Origin: Sphingobium baderi
Lineage (GTDB): Bacteria > Pseudomonadota > Alphaproteobacteria > Sphingomonadales > Sphingomonadaceae
DNA length: 64,000 nt
Reading direction: 5' to 3'
NCBI RefSeq assembly: GCF_001456115.1
Contig: NZ_CP013264.1
Coordinates: 1,444,501-1,508,500 of the forward strand
Part shown: positions 17,244 to 25,310 of the stretch, piece after piece
Layout of the letters: each line of letters begins with the position of its first letter
How positions within the stretch are numbered: the first letter of the stretch is position 1
The notes under the pieces: generated by a model
Database searches by the model: none
Told to the model about the DNA's origin: nothing
The model's input: only the letters and a program-made list of their open reading frames with translations
Position numbers and translations under genes: made by a program

Positions 17244-18446
17244 ATGAACATTCCCATCAGCAGTTTCACACGCGACGCCCGCGTCCCGCTCGGCCACTGC
17301 TCGACTGGTCCCCTGGAACTGGATCTGGGCAAGCTGATGTCGGGCCGCTGCCTCATCCAGGGATCATCCGGCGCGGGCAAAAGCCAGACGCTGCGCCGGA
17401 TCATCGAGGAAGCCTTCGACTATCTTACGACCATCATCGTTGACCCCGAGGGAGAGTTCGCCAATCTGGCCGCGCATATCGGCGCTACGACGGTTGTCGC
17501 GCGCGATTATGCCAATGACGGTCTTACCGCCCTTGCGCTCCGCACGCGCCAGCACCGCATTGCGCTTCACCTCGATCTCACTGATCTGGAACCCGATCAC
17601 CGCATCGAGAAAGCTGCCGCCTTTTTCGCAGGACTCCTCTCCGCCCAACGCGAACATTGGGCGCATACGGTGCTGGTTTGCATCGACGAAGCGCATCTGC
17701 TCGCACCGCATATGGCGGCGTCCGCTCGCGATGCGGAAACGCGCCGCCTGGGTGTTGCCACACTGACCGACATGTGCGCACGGGGCCGCAAGCGCGGAAT
17801 CGGCACGATCATCGCCACGCAGCGCCTCGCGAAACTCGCCAGTTCGGTGGTCTCGGAACTGCATAATCATCTGATCGGCCTCAACGTGTTTGACCGCGAT
17901 GTGGCCCGCGCCGCCGACCTGCTCGGGTTCGGCAGCGATCAGGCAGCGTTGCTACGCCTGCTTCCACCCGGCGAGTTCTTCGCCTTCGGTCCCGCGCTGG
18001 CCGCCACGCCCGTCCTCGCGAAAATCGATCCGACGATCACACCGCATATCGGCCGCACGCCCGATCTGGTGGCCGCGGCCGACCCTGGCCCGGACGAGAG
18101 CCGCACTCTGCTCGACCTTGAAAATCTGCGCGAGGTCGCACCGAGCAGGACCAGCCATGCCGCCATGCGGGGGCAACGTGCGCTCGACGCCTTTCTGCTG
18201 GACCCTGCCGCTCCCGCCGCGGCGCGCATTGTCGGGGCCTTGGGCAACATAGCGCCCAATGCCACCACGGCCGACGATCTTGCGCGCCATCTCGCACTAC
18301 CCACAAACGATGTGGACGCCGGGCTCGATCTGCTCGCTGCCATCGGCGCGTCCGACACGATGCCGCGGGGGGATACGCGTATTGCGCGTCTGTCGGCCCG
18401 GTTGCGCCTGCGCGTCGTCGATACGCCCGTCGTCGGCCTGGTCTGA
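17244..18446 (+). CDS. HerA/VirB4-type ATPase (DUF87)
   Basis: 400 residues of the HerA-FtsK superfamily, hexameric DNA-translocating ATPases. Walker A GSSGAGKS at 40-47, a VDPEGEF motif at 66-72 typical of HerA, Walker B VLVCIDEAH with D148/E149, and a sensor-like GTIIATQRLAKL. Start at 17244 follows AAGGAG by 8 bases. The C-terminal 120 residues are helical and less conserved. HerA proteins often pair with NurA, Sir2 or other nucleases; none is adjacent here, but a GHKL ATPase lies two genes upstream and a SANT-repeat protein directly downstream. Confidence 0.85.
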   Translation: MNIPISSFTRDARVPLGHCSTGPLELDLGKLMSGRCLIQGSSGAGKSQTLRRIIEEAFDYLTTIIVDPEGEFANLAAHIGATTVVARDYANDGLTALALRTRQHRIALHLDLTDLEPDHRIEKAAAFFAGLLSAQREHWAHTVLVCIDEAHLLAPHMAASARDAETRRLGVATLTDMCARGRKRGIGTIIATQRLAKLASSVVSELHNHLIGLNVFDRDVARAADLLGFGSDQAALLRLLPPGEFFAFGPALAATPVLAKIDPTITPHIGRTPDLVAAADPGPDESRTLLDLENLREVAPSRTSHAAMRGQRALDAFLLDPAAPAAARIVGALGNIAPNATTADDLARHLALPTNDVDAGLDLLAAIGASDTMPRGDTRIARLSARLRLRVVDTPVVGLV

Positions 18447-18458
18447 GAGGAGCGCACC

Positions 18459-19742
18459 ATGACCCAGAACAGCTTCGATCTCGACGCCGATATCGTCGAG
18501 CTGACACCCTTTGTCCCCGAAACGGAAGCCGTTCCGACCGCACCGCTTGTAGAGCTGGCTTTCCGTACGGACGCATGGCTCCCAGATGAGACAAGCCGCC
18601 TGCGCGCGGCATTTGCCGATGATCGAACCATCGACGAGATCGCCACCATGCTCGGCAGGCCCCGGGCAGGTGTCGCCACGCGTATCCATGACCTTGGCCT
18701 GCGCCGTAACTCCCGGCGATCCTGGAGCGACTGGGACGATGAGGAAATGGCACGCTGCTACGCACATGTCCCGACGGCAACGCTGGCCGCCCGGCTTGGC
18801 CGGGGCGTGAGTGCCCTCTATGCCCGCGCACGGCTGCTCGGCCTGTCCGAGCCCGGGTCCCCACCCTATAGTGGATGGGAAGATGCGCAACTTCGCGCCG
18901 GCTATGAAAAGGGCGTTCCCGTCGCCCAAATCTCCAGCCTCATCGGGCGACCGCTAAGCGGTGTCATCGCGCGCGCATCGGTGCTGGGCCTGCGTCATGC
19001 CTGCCAGCCGGACGACTGGAGCGACGCGGAAATGACCCGTGCGCTCAACCTCGCCACCACGGGAGCGCGCTATATGGCCATTGCCCGGATGCTGGCCCAC
19101 GAAGGATTTCCCGAGCGCAACAGCCGCAGCCTGGGGCAACGCCTGCGCATGCTCGGCTATGGACGAGGCTGGGGACGTGCGTGGATCGCTGAAGAGGATG
19201 ATCTGCTCCGCCATGCCTATGCGACAGGCGCGAGTCTCACGCCGCTACGGGAAAGGCTGGGCCGTTCGTCCCATTCCATCCGATGGCGCGCTGAAGCGCT
19301 GAAGCTTCGCGGCACCCATGTCCGCCGTGACGGATTTCGGCAGGGGCCGGTCTGGACCGCAGAGGATGAAGCGCGTCTGCGCGCCGATTATGGCAAAATC
19401 CCGACGCGTGAGATCGCCGAGGCATTAGGGCGCGGGCTTCGCGCTGTGCTCTACAGAGCCAACCATCTGGGCCTTGTCCACGGGTTCATGCGCCCATTCA
19501 GCAGCGATGAAGATCGGGCTATCCAAAACGCCTGGCTCCATGGCGTTTCGATGGTCGATGTCGCAGAGGCGCTCGGCCGCGATCCGGCGGTGATCGGCAA
19601 GCATGCGGCGCGGATCGGCTACCGGTTCAATGATCCGGCACGGCCAAGCCGGGGACCGCGAACGCGCCGGGCAAGCCGCGCGCCGGTGACGCTGGACAGT
19701 CTCCTCGCTCTCGATCCACCCGATCTGCCGATTGCGGCCTGA
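18459..19742 (+). CDS. Seven-repeat SANT/Myb-like helix-turn-helix protein
   Basis: 427 residues made of seven tandem units of roughly 45-50 residues, each with Trp or aromatic start, an acidic first helix (DE..LR), then IA..LGR and a last helix ending R...LGL. Unit starts: about residues 39, 90, 138, 184, 236, 286 and 335. Example pieces are DEIATMLGRPRAGVATRI, LAARLGRGVSALYARARLLG and EIAEALGRGLRAVLYRANHL. This pattern is that of SANT/Myb or GcrA-like DNA-binding repeats. Basic tail GPRTRRASRAP. Twelve bases separate it from the HerA gene. The number of repeats suggests wrapping or scanning of long DNA sites (inference). Confidence 0.78.
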   Translation: MTQNSFDLDADIVELTPFVPETEAVPTAPLVELAFRTDAWLPDETSRLRAAFADDRTIDEIATMLGRPRAGVATRIHDLGLRRNSRRSWSDWDDEEMARCYAHVPTATLAARLGRGVSALYARARLLGLSEPGSPPYSGWEDAQLRAGYEKGVPVAQISSLIGRPLSGVIARASVLGLRHACQPDDWSDAEMTRALNLATTGARYMAIARMLAHEGFPERNSRSLGQRLRMLGYGRGWGRAWIAEEDDLLRHAYATGASLTPLRERLGRSSHSIRWRAEALKLRGTHVRRDGFRQGPVWTAEDEARLRADYGKIPTREIAEALGRGLRAVLYRANHLGLVHGFMRPFSSDEDRAIQNAWLHGVSMVDVAEALGRDPAVIGKHAARIGYRFNDPARPSRGPRTRRASRAPVTLDSLLALDPPDLPIAA

Positions 19743-19781
19743 TCGATTTCCATTCCCGGCCAACTCCTTTCGGAGGTTCCC

Positions 19782-19988
19782 ATGGCTCTGCCAGTCCCGC
19801 CCGCCTGCCTCTCACCGCTGAGAAGCCAGTTATCCTCCTTCGATCGCGCCTATCGCATTGCGCTGAACCTGCGGCGCGCCACCGGCGTTCCTCATTATGT
19901 CGTGCGCGGTCTCGCGCCTTTTCAGGCTTATCGCGTCACCACCCGTCCGCCGCCATGGCCCGACCGTTGGCTGGCGATGGTCGCATGA
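19782..19988 (+). CDS. Small basic hypothetical protein, 68 aa
   Basis: Preceded by CGGAGG and overlapping the next gene by ATGA. Pro/Arg-rich, with a helical FDRAYRIALNLRRATGVPHY and a VVRGLAPFQAYRVTTRPPPW segment. No family recognised. Probably translated together with the PP-loop protein. Confidence 0.55.
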   Translation: MALPVPPACLSPLRSQLSSFDRAYRIALNLRRATGVPHYVVRGLAPFQAYRVTTRPPPWPDRWLAMVA

Positions 19989-20935
19989 GCGCGGGCAGTC
20001 GTGCGCCCGTCGTCGCGGCATGGGGGGCGGGCACTAATTCGACCGCGATGATCATCGAACTCGTGCGGCGCGGCGAAATCCCTGACATGACCTTGCTGGC
20101 GGCGATGCCCGAACAGCCGCACACGCGCAGGCTTATCCCGATATTTCGCCAGTGGATGGACGATCATGGCGTTCCGAACGAGATCGTCGAATATCAGGCC
20201 CGGTTCTTTAAACATTGGCCGCCCTACACCTCGCTGCTCGATGCCTGCCTGACGAATGGGACATTGCCGTCGATAGCCTTCGGTCAGCATAGCTGTTCGG
20301 CCCGCCATAAAATCTCCCCGCAGGATAAATGGGTCAAGGCATGGCCTCCGGCGCAACACGCCTGGGCAAAGGGCCGCAAGATTGTCCGCCTGATCGGCTA
20401 CGATTGCTCCGTTCGCGACAATCAACGTTACGCACATCGCGTGGGGCATGTCGATCCGCTCTTCGAGTACAGATATCCGCTGAGAGAATGGGATTTTACA
20501 CGAGAAGATTGTGAGCGCCTTATCGCGGATGAAGGTCTGCCTCCTTTTTATAAGAGTTCGTGCTTCTTTTGTTCCGGAATGCAAATTTCGGAGGTGCGCG
20601 CGCTGCCGCGCGAGGAATTGCGCCTTATCGTTCTGCTCGAAGCGCGCGCCGCGCCGAGGCTTCGAACCGTCGAAGGACTATGGCGCAAGTCGACGAAGAA
20701 ACGTCCCGGTTCAATGACCGCGTTCATCCGTGCCGAAGGCTTGCTCGATCCCGATGAGATCGACGAGATCATCGCGACAGCGCCGCTCGACCTTCTCGAA
20801 TTCCAGCGTGTGGCTGCAGCCGTTCCGATCGAGCAGCGATCCCATATCAGCACATGGATCGAGCGTTTCAATGCCGGGCGGGCCTGTGCTTCCCCGTCAA
20901 GCAATGATCCGGATGAGTTCCCCCGAGCAGCCTGA
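19985..20935 (+). CDS. PP-loop (PAPS reductase-like) ATPase, phage/plasmid type
   Basis: 316 residues. An adenylating PP-loop WGAGTNSTAMI lies at 13-23, in place of the SGGxDS of PAPS reductase and QueC. Further family marks are MPEQPHT at 41-47, CSARHKISPQDKW at 104-116 and SSCFFCSGMQ with C193 and C196. Such proteins activate a carbonyl or similar group with ATP and often use the Cys pair for sulfur or metal. Phage and plasmid members have no established substrate. The stop is 4 bases into the preceding gene's overlap region, start ATG 19985. It shares the island with a DpdA-like and a methylase-like gene, so a DNA or tRNA modification role is conceivable but unproven. Confidence 0.75.
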   Translation: MSAGSRAPVVAAWGAGTNSTAMIIELVRRGEIPDMTLLAAMPEQPHTRRLIPIFRQWMDDHGVPNEIVEYQARFFKHWPPYTSLLDACLTNGTLPSIAFGQHSCSARHKISPQDKWVKAWPPAQHAWAKGRKIVRLIGYDCSVRDNQRYAHRVGHVDPLFEYRYPLREWDFTREDCERLIADEGLPPFYKSSCFFCSGMQISEVRALPREELRLIVLLEARAAPRLRTVEGLWRKSTKKRPGSMTAFIRAEGLLDPDEIDEIIATAPLDLLEFQRVAAAVPIEQRSHISTWIERFNAGRACASPSSNDPDEFPRAA

Positions 20936-21557
20936 TTCCAGTTTCTCGTCCACCATTGCACCTCCCTGATACCGGAAGCCATACGGCCATTTGGGATGAT
21001 GGCCGACAAGATCAGCATAGTCCGCCCAAAGGTCTGCTCCGCCACCTCGCAGCCAATCCGGTCCAGTGCCTCTTGCCGTTGGTCCCACAAATTATCCCCC
21101 ATAAGACAGAAGTCTACGGCGATCCCGCCGCGCGGCCCGCCGCCATCCTCCGATTGCTCCCGATACCGGAAACGCACCGGCTGGTGCCGTTCCAGCATGG
21201 GTCCGCCGGTTCCGCCTGCAGGGACCGCCTGATTATGCTGCCCGCGCCGCTACCGCTACTTCCGCTGGCGTAACGCCAGCGCGGCTACCGCCGCGCCTCC
21301 AGCCTCGCTCCCCAGCCCCTCTTCGGCCCCCCCCACCTCCGTCCCGGCCTCGCGCCATGTCGCGGTGGTCGCGCAGAGTTGCGGGCGGGCTGTGGCGTTG
21401 CGCGCGGGGCAGGCGGTGCGGCGTCGCGCGGGAGGCAGCGGAGCGCTGGTCCACGGGCGGACGGCGCGCGGGGAGAGGGCGGGACAGAGAGGAGAGAAGG
21501 ACCGGGGAGGGTGTCGCCGGAGAATGGTTTCCGAGCGACATTCGAAAGGTCAAGACG
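20936..21557 (+). other. 620-bp intergenic region with a GC-rich leader
   Basis: No confident gene. On the minus strand a frame from 21198 encodes about 90 plausible residues (GGIAVDFCLMGDNLWDQRQE, PNGRMASGIREVQWWTRNWN) but then runs antisense into the PP-loop gene, so it may be a gene remnant. A perfect 8-bp hairpin with loop TAA lies at 21263-21281. From about 21300 to 21540 the plus strand is extremely GC-rich and purine-skewed, which suggests a long, structured leader for the DUF736 gene. Confidence 0.4.
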
Positions 21558-22028
21558 ATGAACATCGGTGAAATCTTCAATGTGAACAACCGCCTGACGG
21601 GCTCGATCGCCACCCGCACGATCGATCTCCCCCGCATCGGGCTGCGCAAGGTGATGAGCGAGAACGAGAAGGCCCCGGTCTATGAGATCCTCGCCCTCAA
21701 CGTCGCGCGTCGCTGGGTCCAGATCGGCGCGCTGTGGGAAGCCGTGTCGAAGCGCACGGGCGAGGTCTTCCTCGCCGGGAACATCGACGATCCCAGCCTG
21801 CCCGAACCGATGCCGATCGCGCTCTTCCCGGCCGATCATGGCGGTTACATGGTCGCATGGCGGCGCGACACCATGCGCTCCGACTTCGGCGGCGGCATGG
21901 GCGTCAGCCGCACCAACTATGACGATCGCGGCCCGCGCGATCAGGGCGGCTTCGGCGACAGCACCGTGGGTGCAGGCGGCGAACTGACCGGCGCGGGTGC
22001 GCCGTTCGGCGAGGAGGATCCGTTCTGA
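21558..22028 (+). CDS. DUF736 family protein
   Basis: 156 residues, start at ATG 21558 behind AAAGGT. DUF736 features are MNIGEIFNVNNRLTGSIATR, APVYEILALNVARRWVQIGA, LWEAVSKRTGEVFLAGNIDD and VAWRRDTM. The family is a hallmark of conjugative plasmids and ICEs of alphaproteobacteria, with no proved role. The C-terminal 45 residues are Gly/Asp-rich and look disordered. Followed by a strong terminator. Confidence 0.85.
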   Translation: MNIGEIFNVNNRLTGSIATRTIDLPRIGLRKVMSENEKAPVYEILALNVARRWVQIGALWEAVSKRTGEVFLAGNIDDPSLPEPMPIALFPADHGGYMVAWRRDTMRSDFGGGMGVSRTNYDDRGPRDQGGFGDSTVGAGGELTGAGAPFGEEDPF

Positions 22029-22053
22029 TCGCCGGTTGATCGGAACAGGTTCC

Positions 22054-22092
22054 GGGCCGGGGAGGCGTCAGGCTTCCCCGGCCCTTTTCTTT
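22054..22092 (+). terminator. Rho-independent terminator after DUF736
   Basis: GGGCCGGGGA pairs with TCCCCGGCCC (22054-22083), followed by TTTTCTTTT. It separates the DUF736 gene from the next small gene only about 24 bases upstream of its ATG. Confidence 0.8.
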
Positions 22093-22115
22093 TCTCCTGT
22101 CTGAGGAGGCAGCCC

Positions 22116-22394
22116 ATGCCGCTCCCTTCGTTGCACGACCTCGCCCCGTTCGCCGATCTCTCCGCGCTCTGCGCCGCGATCATGGCCAGTCCCGCCATCC
22201 GGGACATGCTTTCGCCGCCGCTTCTTGGCGCACACATTCCGAAGATCCCGACGGGGATCACCTGCGGCGAGATCATCGCCGCCATTTACGACCTGCTCGA
22301 GGGCACGCCCCTTGCCCCGCATGCCGCCGAAATCGTCGGAGCCGTCCTGACGCGCTCGGCCGCCTTCGCCGGCATCCGGGCGAGCCTGCACTGA
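22116..22394 (+). CDS. Hypothetical protein, 92 aa
   Basis: Follows a terminator and a TGAGGAGG ribosome binding site. Helical; reads LHDLAPFADLSALCAAIMAS then ITCGEIIAAIYDLLEGTPLA. This ADLSALCAAI...AAIYDLLEGT layout resembles the N-terminal 120 residues of the DUF2493 gene at 22466 (FADLPALFAEI...ATIFDLLTDT), so it may be a stand-alone copy of that N-terminal domain. Confidence 0.65.
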   Translation: MPLPSLHDLAPFADLSALCAAIMASPAIRDMLSPPLLGAHIPKIPTGITCGEIIAAIYDLLEGTPLAPHAAEIVGAVLTRSAAFAGIRASLH

Positions 22395-22404
22395 ACCGAC
22401 ATCC

Positions 22405-22446
22405 GGGGGGCGGGACGCCATCGCGTCCGCGCCCCTTTTTCTTTTC
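22405..22446 (+). terminator. Rho-independent terminator
   Basis: GGGGCGGGACGC and GCGTCCGCGCCCC (22407-22435) form the stem, followed by TTTTTCTTTT. The ribosome binding site and ATG of the next gene lie within 20 bases after the T-run. Confidence 0.8.
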
Positions 22447-22465
22447 ATGTCCACGGAGAACTCCC

Positions 22466-23476
22466 ATGACCCGAGAACATTCGCGCAGCATCAGCCGCTT
22501 CGCAGACCTGCCGGCGCTGTTCGCCGAGATCACGGCGACGCCGGAATTCAAGCGCGCCTTTGGCGACCCTATCCCGCTTTCGATCATCAGCCCGGGGGAC
22601 GAACCGGGCGAGCATGACATGCCCGAGCCGCTCCACGCGCAAGCCGACTGCGCCGGCATCATCGCAACCATCTTCGATCTGCTGACCGACACCCGTCTCG
22701 ATGCGCTTGCGCCCGAGATTACATGGGGCATGGTCAACAGCTTCCACTTCGTCGCCGGCAAGCTCGAGCGACAGGAGGATGCGCTGGCCGACGAACTGCG
22801 CGACATGATGCGCCGTACCGATCCTTCCGAGGTGTTCAACACCGAACTGGAGGAGAAACAACTCCTGTGCCAGTCGCTGAGCGAACAGCGCGAGGCGGTC
22901 GAGTGCATGCGCGACTATGCCGCCGACACTTTTCGGGTGCTTTCGGGCCGCCCATGGTCGCCCGCGCGCGGCTCGCGCGTATCGAAGGTCGCGACCGCCA
23001 CGCAGGTATCGATACAGGATTTCCTGCGCGCCCGGGAACTCGCCGAACGCGAGCGCTACCGCCCGCGTGGTCCGATCGTGGTCGCCTCGGGTCATGCCGA
23101 GTGGCATGACTGGCAGCAGCTCTGGGACCGGCTCGATACCATCCACGAGCGCATCCCGCACATGACGCTGGTGACGACCGCGCAGCGCAAGGGCTTCGAC
23201 GCGATCGTGGCCTCATGGGCCGGCAACCGCGAGGTCCAGCTCGTGACCTATTCGCTGACGGGCTCGGGACGCGGTGCGCCCTTCGCGCGCAACCGCAAGC
23301 TGGTGGATCTCAAACCCGTCGAAGCCTTGCTGGGGGAGGGGTCGGGCATTCAGGCGAACCTCTATCAGGCGCTGCGCAAGGCAGGTGTCCCTATCCATGC
23401 CTTCCGCAAGGCGGATCAGGCTCCGGCCGAGAAGATCGCTCCGCCAGTGCGGGGCCGGCACCGTCGGGCGGCATAA
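22466..23476 (+). CDS. DUF2493 family protein with N-terminal helical domain
   Basis: 336 residues. The C-terminal 130 residues fit DUF2493, a Rossmann-type fold related to the SLOG/TIGR00725 nucleotide-binding family: GPIVVASGHAEWHDWQQLWD, MTLVTTAQRKGFDAIVASWA, EVQLVTYSL. The N-terminal 200 residues are helical (FADLPALFAEITATPEFKRA, AGIIATIFDLLTDTRLDALA). SLOG-type proteins bind nucleotides or NAD-like ligands. A paralogue lies at 24278 and a stand-alone copy of the N-terminal motif at 22116. Confidence 0.8.
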   Translation: MTREHSRSISRFADLPALFAEITATPEFKRAFGDPIPLSIISPGDEPGEHDMPEPLHAQADCAGIIATIFDLLTDTRLDALAPEITWGMVNSFHFVAGKLERQEDALADELRDMMRRTDPSEVFNTELEEKQLLCQSLSEQREAVECMRDYAADTFRVLSGRPWSPARGSRVSKVATATQVSIQDFLRARELAERERYRPRGPIVVASGHAEWHDWQQLWDRLDTIHERIPHMTLVTTAQRKGFDAIVASWAGNREVQLVTYSLTGSGRGAPFARNRKLVDLKPVEALLGEGSGIQANLYQALRKAGVPIHAFRKADQAPAEKIAPPVRGRHRRAA

Positions 23477-23502
23477 GAGCCGCGAGGTTCATTCATCCTG
23501 TC

Positions 23503-23531
23503 GGGGACGGCGCTTCGCGCTGTCCCCATTT
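23503..23531 (+). terminator. Terminator-like hairpin
   Basis: GGGGACGGCGC and GCGCTGTCCCC (23503-23527) form a near-perfect stem with a TTC loop, followed by ATTTTCAT. It lies between two genes, 16 bases before the next ATG. Confidence 0.6.
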
Positions 23532-23546
23532 TCATGGGGACGTGTC

Positions 23547-23765
23547 ATGGCGATACCCGATCACCACCGAGCCAATTTTCAAACATTGCTGCATGCCGCC
23601 CTGAGCGGCGATCTCTCGTTGATGGAGTGCGCCGATGCGGCTTCGGGTGAACCGCGCTTTGTCGTGTGCGCCGTCGGCCGGAGCCGGGACGAATTTCTTT
23701 TCACGCCATTCGGGCACCTGCATGAGGGCGATCCCTTCGCCGCCTATGTCCCGCCGGCAGCCTGA
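23547..23765 (+). CDS. DUF6117-like small protein
   Basis: 72 residues, start at ATG 23547 after GGGGA. Reads MAIPDHHRANFQTLLHAALS, then LMECADAASGEPRFVVCAVG and FLFTPFGHLHEGDPFAAYVP. This is the pattern I know for DUF6117-type proteins, which sit beside DUF736 and DUF932 genes on plasmids. The family number is from memory. Role unknown. Confidence 0.65.
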   Translation: MAIPDHHRANFQTLLHAALSGDLSLMECADAASGEPRFVVCAVGRSRDEFLFTPFGHLHEGDPFAAYVPPAA

Positions 23766-23865
23766 GCCGGGCACGTGTTCTCGAGCAGGCAGGAGATGCG
23801 GGCATCGCGAGCAAGCTTGCAATACCCTTCCATTCCCATGATCGTCATGGAGGCGTCGGTTGGCG

Positions 23866-23949
23866 TCAAGGACGGCGGGGCCCCACCATTTTGCTCCGCA
23901 AAATCGTTGCCCCCACCGCCGCTTCGCGGCCGCGTGCCGCGGTCCTTGA
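23866..23949. repeat. Palindromic element, copy 1
   Basis: An 84-bp unit bounded by TCAAGGAC (23866-23873) and its reverse complement GTCCTTGA (23942-23949). Inside, GGCGGGGCCCCACCATTTTG is followed by a smaller inverted repeat ATTTTGC...GCAAAAT. The related copy is at 24089-24217. Confidence 0.7.
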
Positions 23950-23990
23950 CCCCGGCCCTCACCGTCCATGGGTTTTGAGGGAGGCGTCCG

Positions 23991-24042
23991 GAGGCACCCA
24001 TTTGCGAATCAGGGGCATCGAGCCCCAGATTCGCAAAGCCTC
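23991..24042. repeat. Long perfect hairpin
   Basis: GAGGC, bulge ACCCA, TTTGCGAATC, GGGGC, loop ATCGA, GCCCC, GATTCGCAAA, GCCTC. Twenty paired positions with one A-A mismatch and one five-base bulge. No T-run follows, so it is not a standard terminator. Confidence 0.65.
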
Positions 24043-24088
24043 TTCTCTCTCTCAAGAATTCCTATGGTGGCACGGGACCGCGTCGGCC

Positions 24089-24217
24089 TCAAGGACGACG
24101 GGGCCCCACCATTTTTTTTGGCGGGTTGGGCGTTGCGCCTGGCCTGCGATGATGGTGGCCGCCCAAAAAAATCGTGACCCCCATCGCCGGCTGCGCCGGT
24201 CGCTCCGCGATCCTTGA
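24089..24217. repeat. Palindromic element, copy 2
   Basis: A 129-bp unit that begins TCAAGGAC and ends ATCCTTGA, like copy 1, and shares the GGGGCCCCACCATTTT core. The inner stem differs: ATTTTTTTTGGCGGG on one side and CCGCCCAAAAAAAT on the other. Confidence 0.7.
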
Positions 24218-24277
24218 CCCCGCCGCTCGGAGCCCGTGCCCAAGGGGGAACCTCTTTCGTTTCAACAGGAGGTTCCA

Positions 24278-25258
24278 ATGACGACTATCAACCGCTCCGT
24301 CCGCCCGTTCTCCGACATCGCCGAATTCATCGCGCAGGAAACGACGGCCACCACCGACGATTTCCACGCCGCCTTCGCCTCCAATCTCGAGGGTATCCGC
24401 ATCGGGCGCGGTGAGGAGGAGATGGCGACCGACATGCCTGATCCGAGGGAAGCGCAGCTCGCCGTCGAACTCATCGTCACGACGCTCTTCGACGTGCTGC
24501 GGGACACCCGGTTGCAGCCTGCTGCCGAACGCCTCGCATGGGGCATCGTCAACAGTTTCCATCATGTCGCCCAGCAATGGGAGGGTCAGGCCGAAAAGGC
24601 GACCCGCGATGTTCAGGACCTGCTGCGGTGCGCCGACGGCAGCGAAATCCACGGCGTCGAACTCGAGCAGGCACGGGACACGCTCGAATTTCTCGACGAA
24701 GCGACCGACGCCCTGCGGTGCATGCGCGACCATGCCGCCGACGTCTTCCACACCGAAACCGGACGGCCGTGGTCCGCGCCGAAGGGGTCGCTGGTGTCGA
24801 GCAAGCGCACCGCCTCGGTCATAGCCGCCACCGATTTCCTTGCCGCCCGCCGCCAGCGCCGCACCGACGCACACAACCCGCAAGGGCCCATCGTGATCTT
24901 CTCAGGGGGAGCCGACACATGGTTCGACGACCGCCTCATCTGGGCGAAACTCGACGAAGCGAAAACCCGCAATCCGACGATGGTGCTGGCGACGACCGCA
25001 CAGGACAAGGGGTGCGACGCCATGGCCGCAGCGTGGGCAGCCTCCCGCAAGGTGAAGCTCATCACGTTCCGCCTCAGCGCAAAGCTGGGCAAGCGGGCGG
25101 GGTTCGTGCGCAACGAGCAGATGGTGGGCCTCCGACCCGTCGAAGCGCTGGTCTGCGAAGGATCGGGACTGCAATCGCACCTCGCGCGCCTCGTGAAGGA
25201 GAAGCGTATACCGGCGCGGTTCGTCAGGCTCAGCGATCAGGGATGGGAGGCGCAGTGA
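24278..25258 (+). CDS. DUF2493 family protein, paralogue of 22466
   Basis: 326 residues, start at ATG 24278 behind ACAGGAGG. Same two-part layout as 22466: helical N terminus (FSDIAEFIAQETTATTDDFH, LIVTTLFDVLRDTRLQPAAE) and a C-terminal Rossmann-like part (GPIVIFSGGADTWFDDRLIW, MVLATTAQDKGCDAMAAAWA). Both share CMRD.AAD.F....GRPW in the linker. Likely arose by duplication within the island. A terminator follows. Confidence 0.8.
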   Translation: MTTINRSVRPFSDIAEFIAQETTATTDDFHAAFASNLEGIRIGRGEEEMATDMPDPREAQLAVELIVTTLFDVLRDTRLQPAAERLAWGIVNSFHHVAQQWEGQAEKATRDVQDLLRCADGSEIHGVELEQARDTLEFLDEATDALRCMRDHAADVFHTETGRPWSAPKGSLVSSKRTASVIAATDFLAARRQRRTDAHNPQGPIVIFSGGADTWFDDRLIWAKLDEAKTRNPTMVLATTAQDKGCDAMAAAWAASRKVKLITFRLSAKLGKRAGFVRNEQMVGLRPVEALVCEGSGLQSHLARLVKEKRIPARFVRLSDQGWEAQ

Positions 25259-25269
25259 GCTTGCCAAGA

Positions 25270-25310
25270 GGATCGGTCCGGTTCACCGGGCCGGTCCTCA
25301 TTTCTTTTTT
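25270..25310 (+). terminator. Rho-independent terminator after 24278 gene
   Basis: GGATCGGTCCGG and CCGGGCCGGTCC with loop TTCA (25270-25297), then TCATTTCTTTTTT. Further small hairpins (GGGACCCGC..., GGAACCGCC..., GGGACACCC...) crowd the next 150 bases. Confidence 0.75.

Noticed and set aside
20548..21198. Minus-strand open frame of 216 codons
   Set aside because: The first 90 codons are plausible, but the rest is antisense to the PP-loop gene; mentioned only as a possible remnant.
23866..24217. CRISPR-like array
   Set aside because: Only two units of different length, palindromic and without regular spacers or cas genes.
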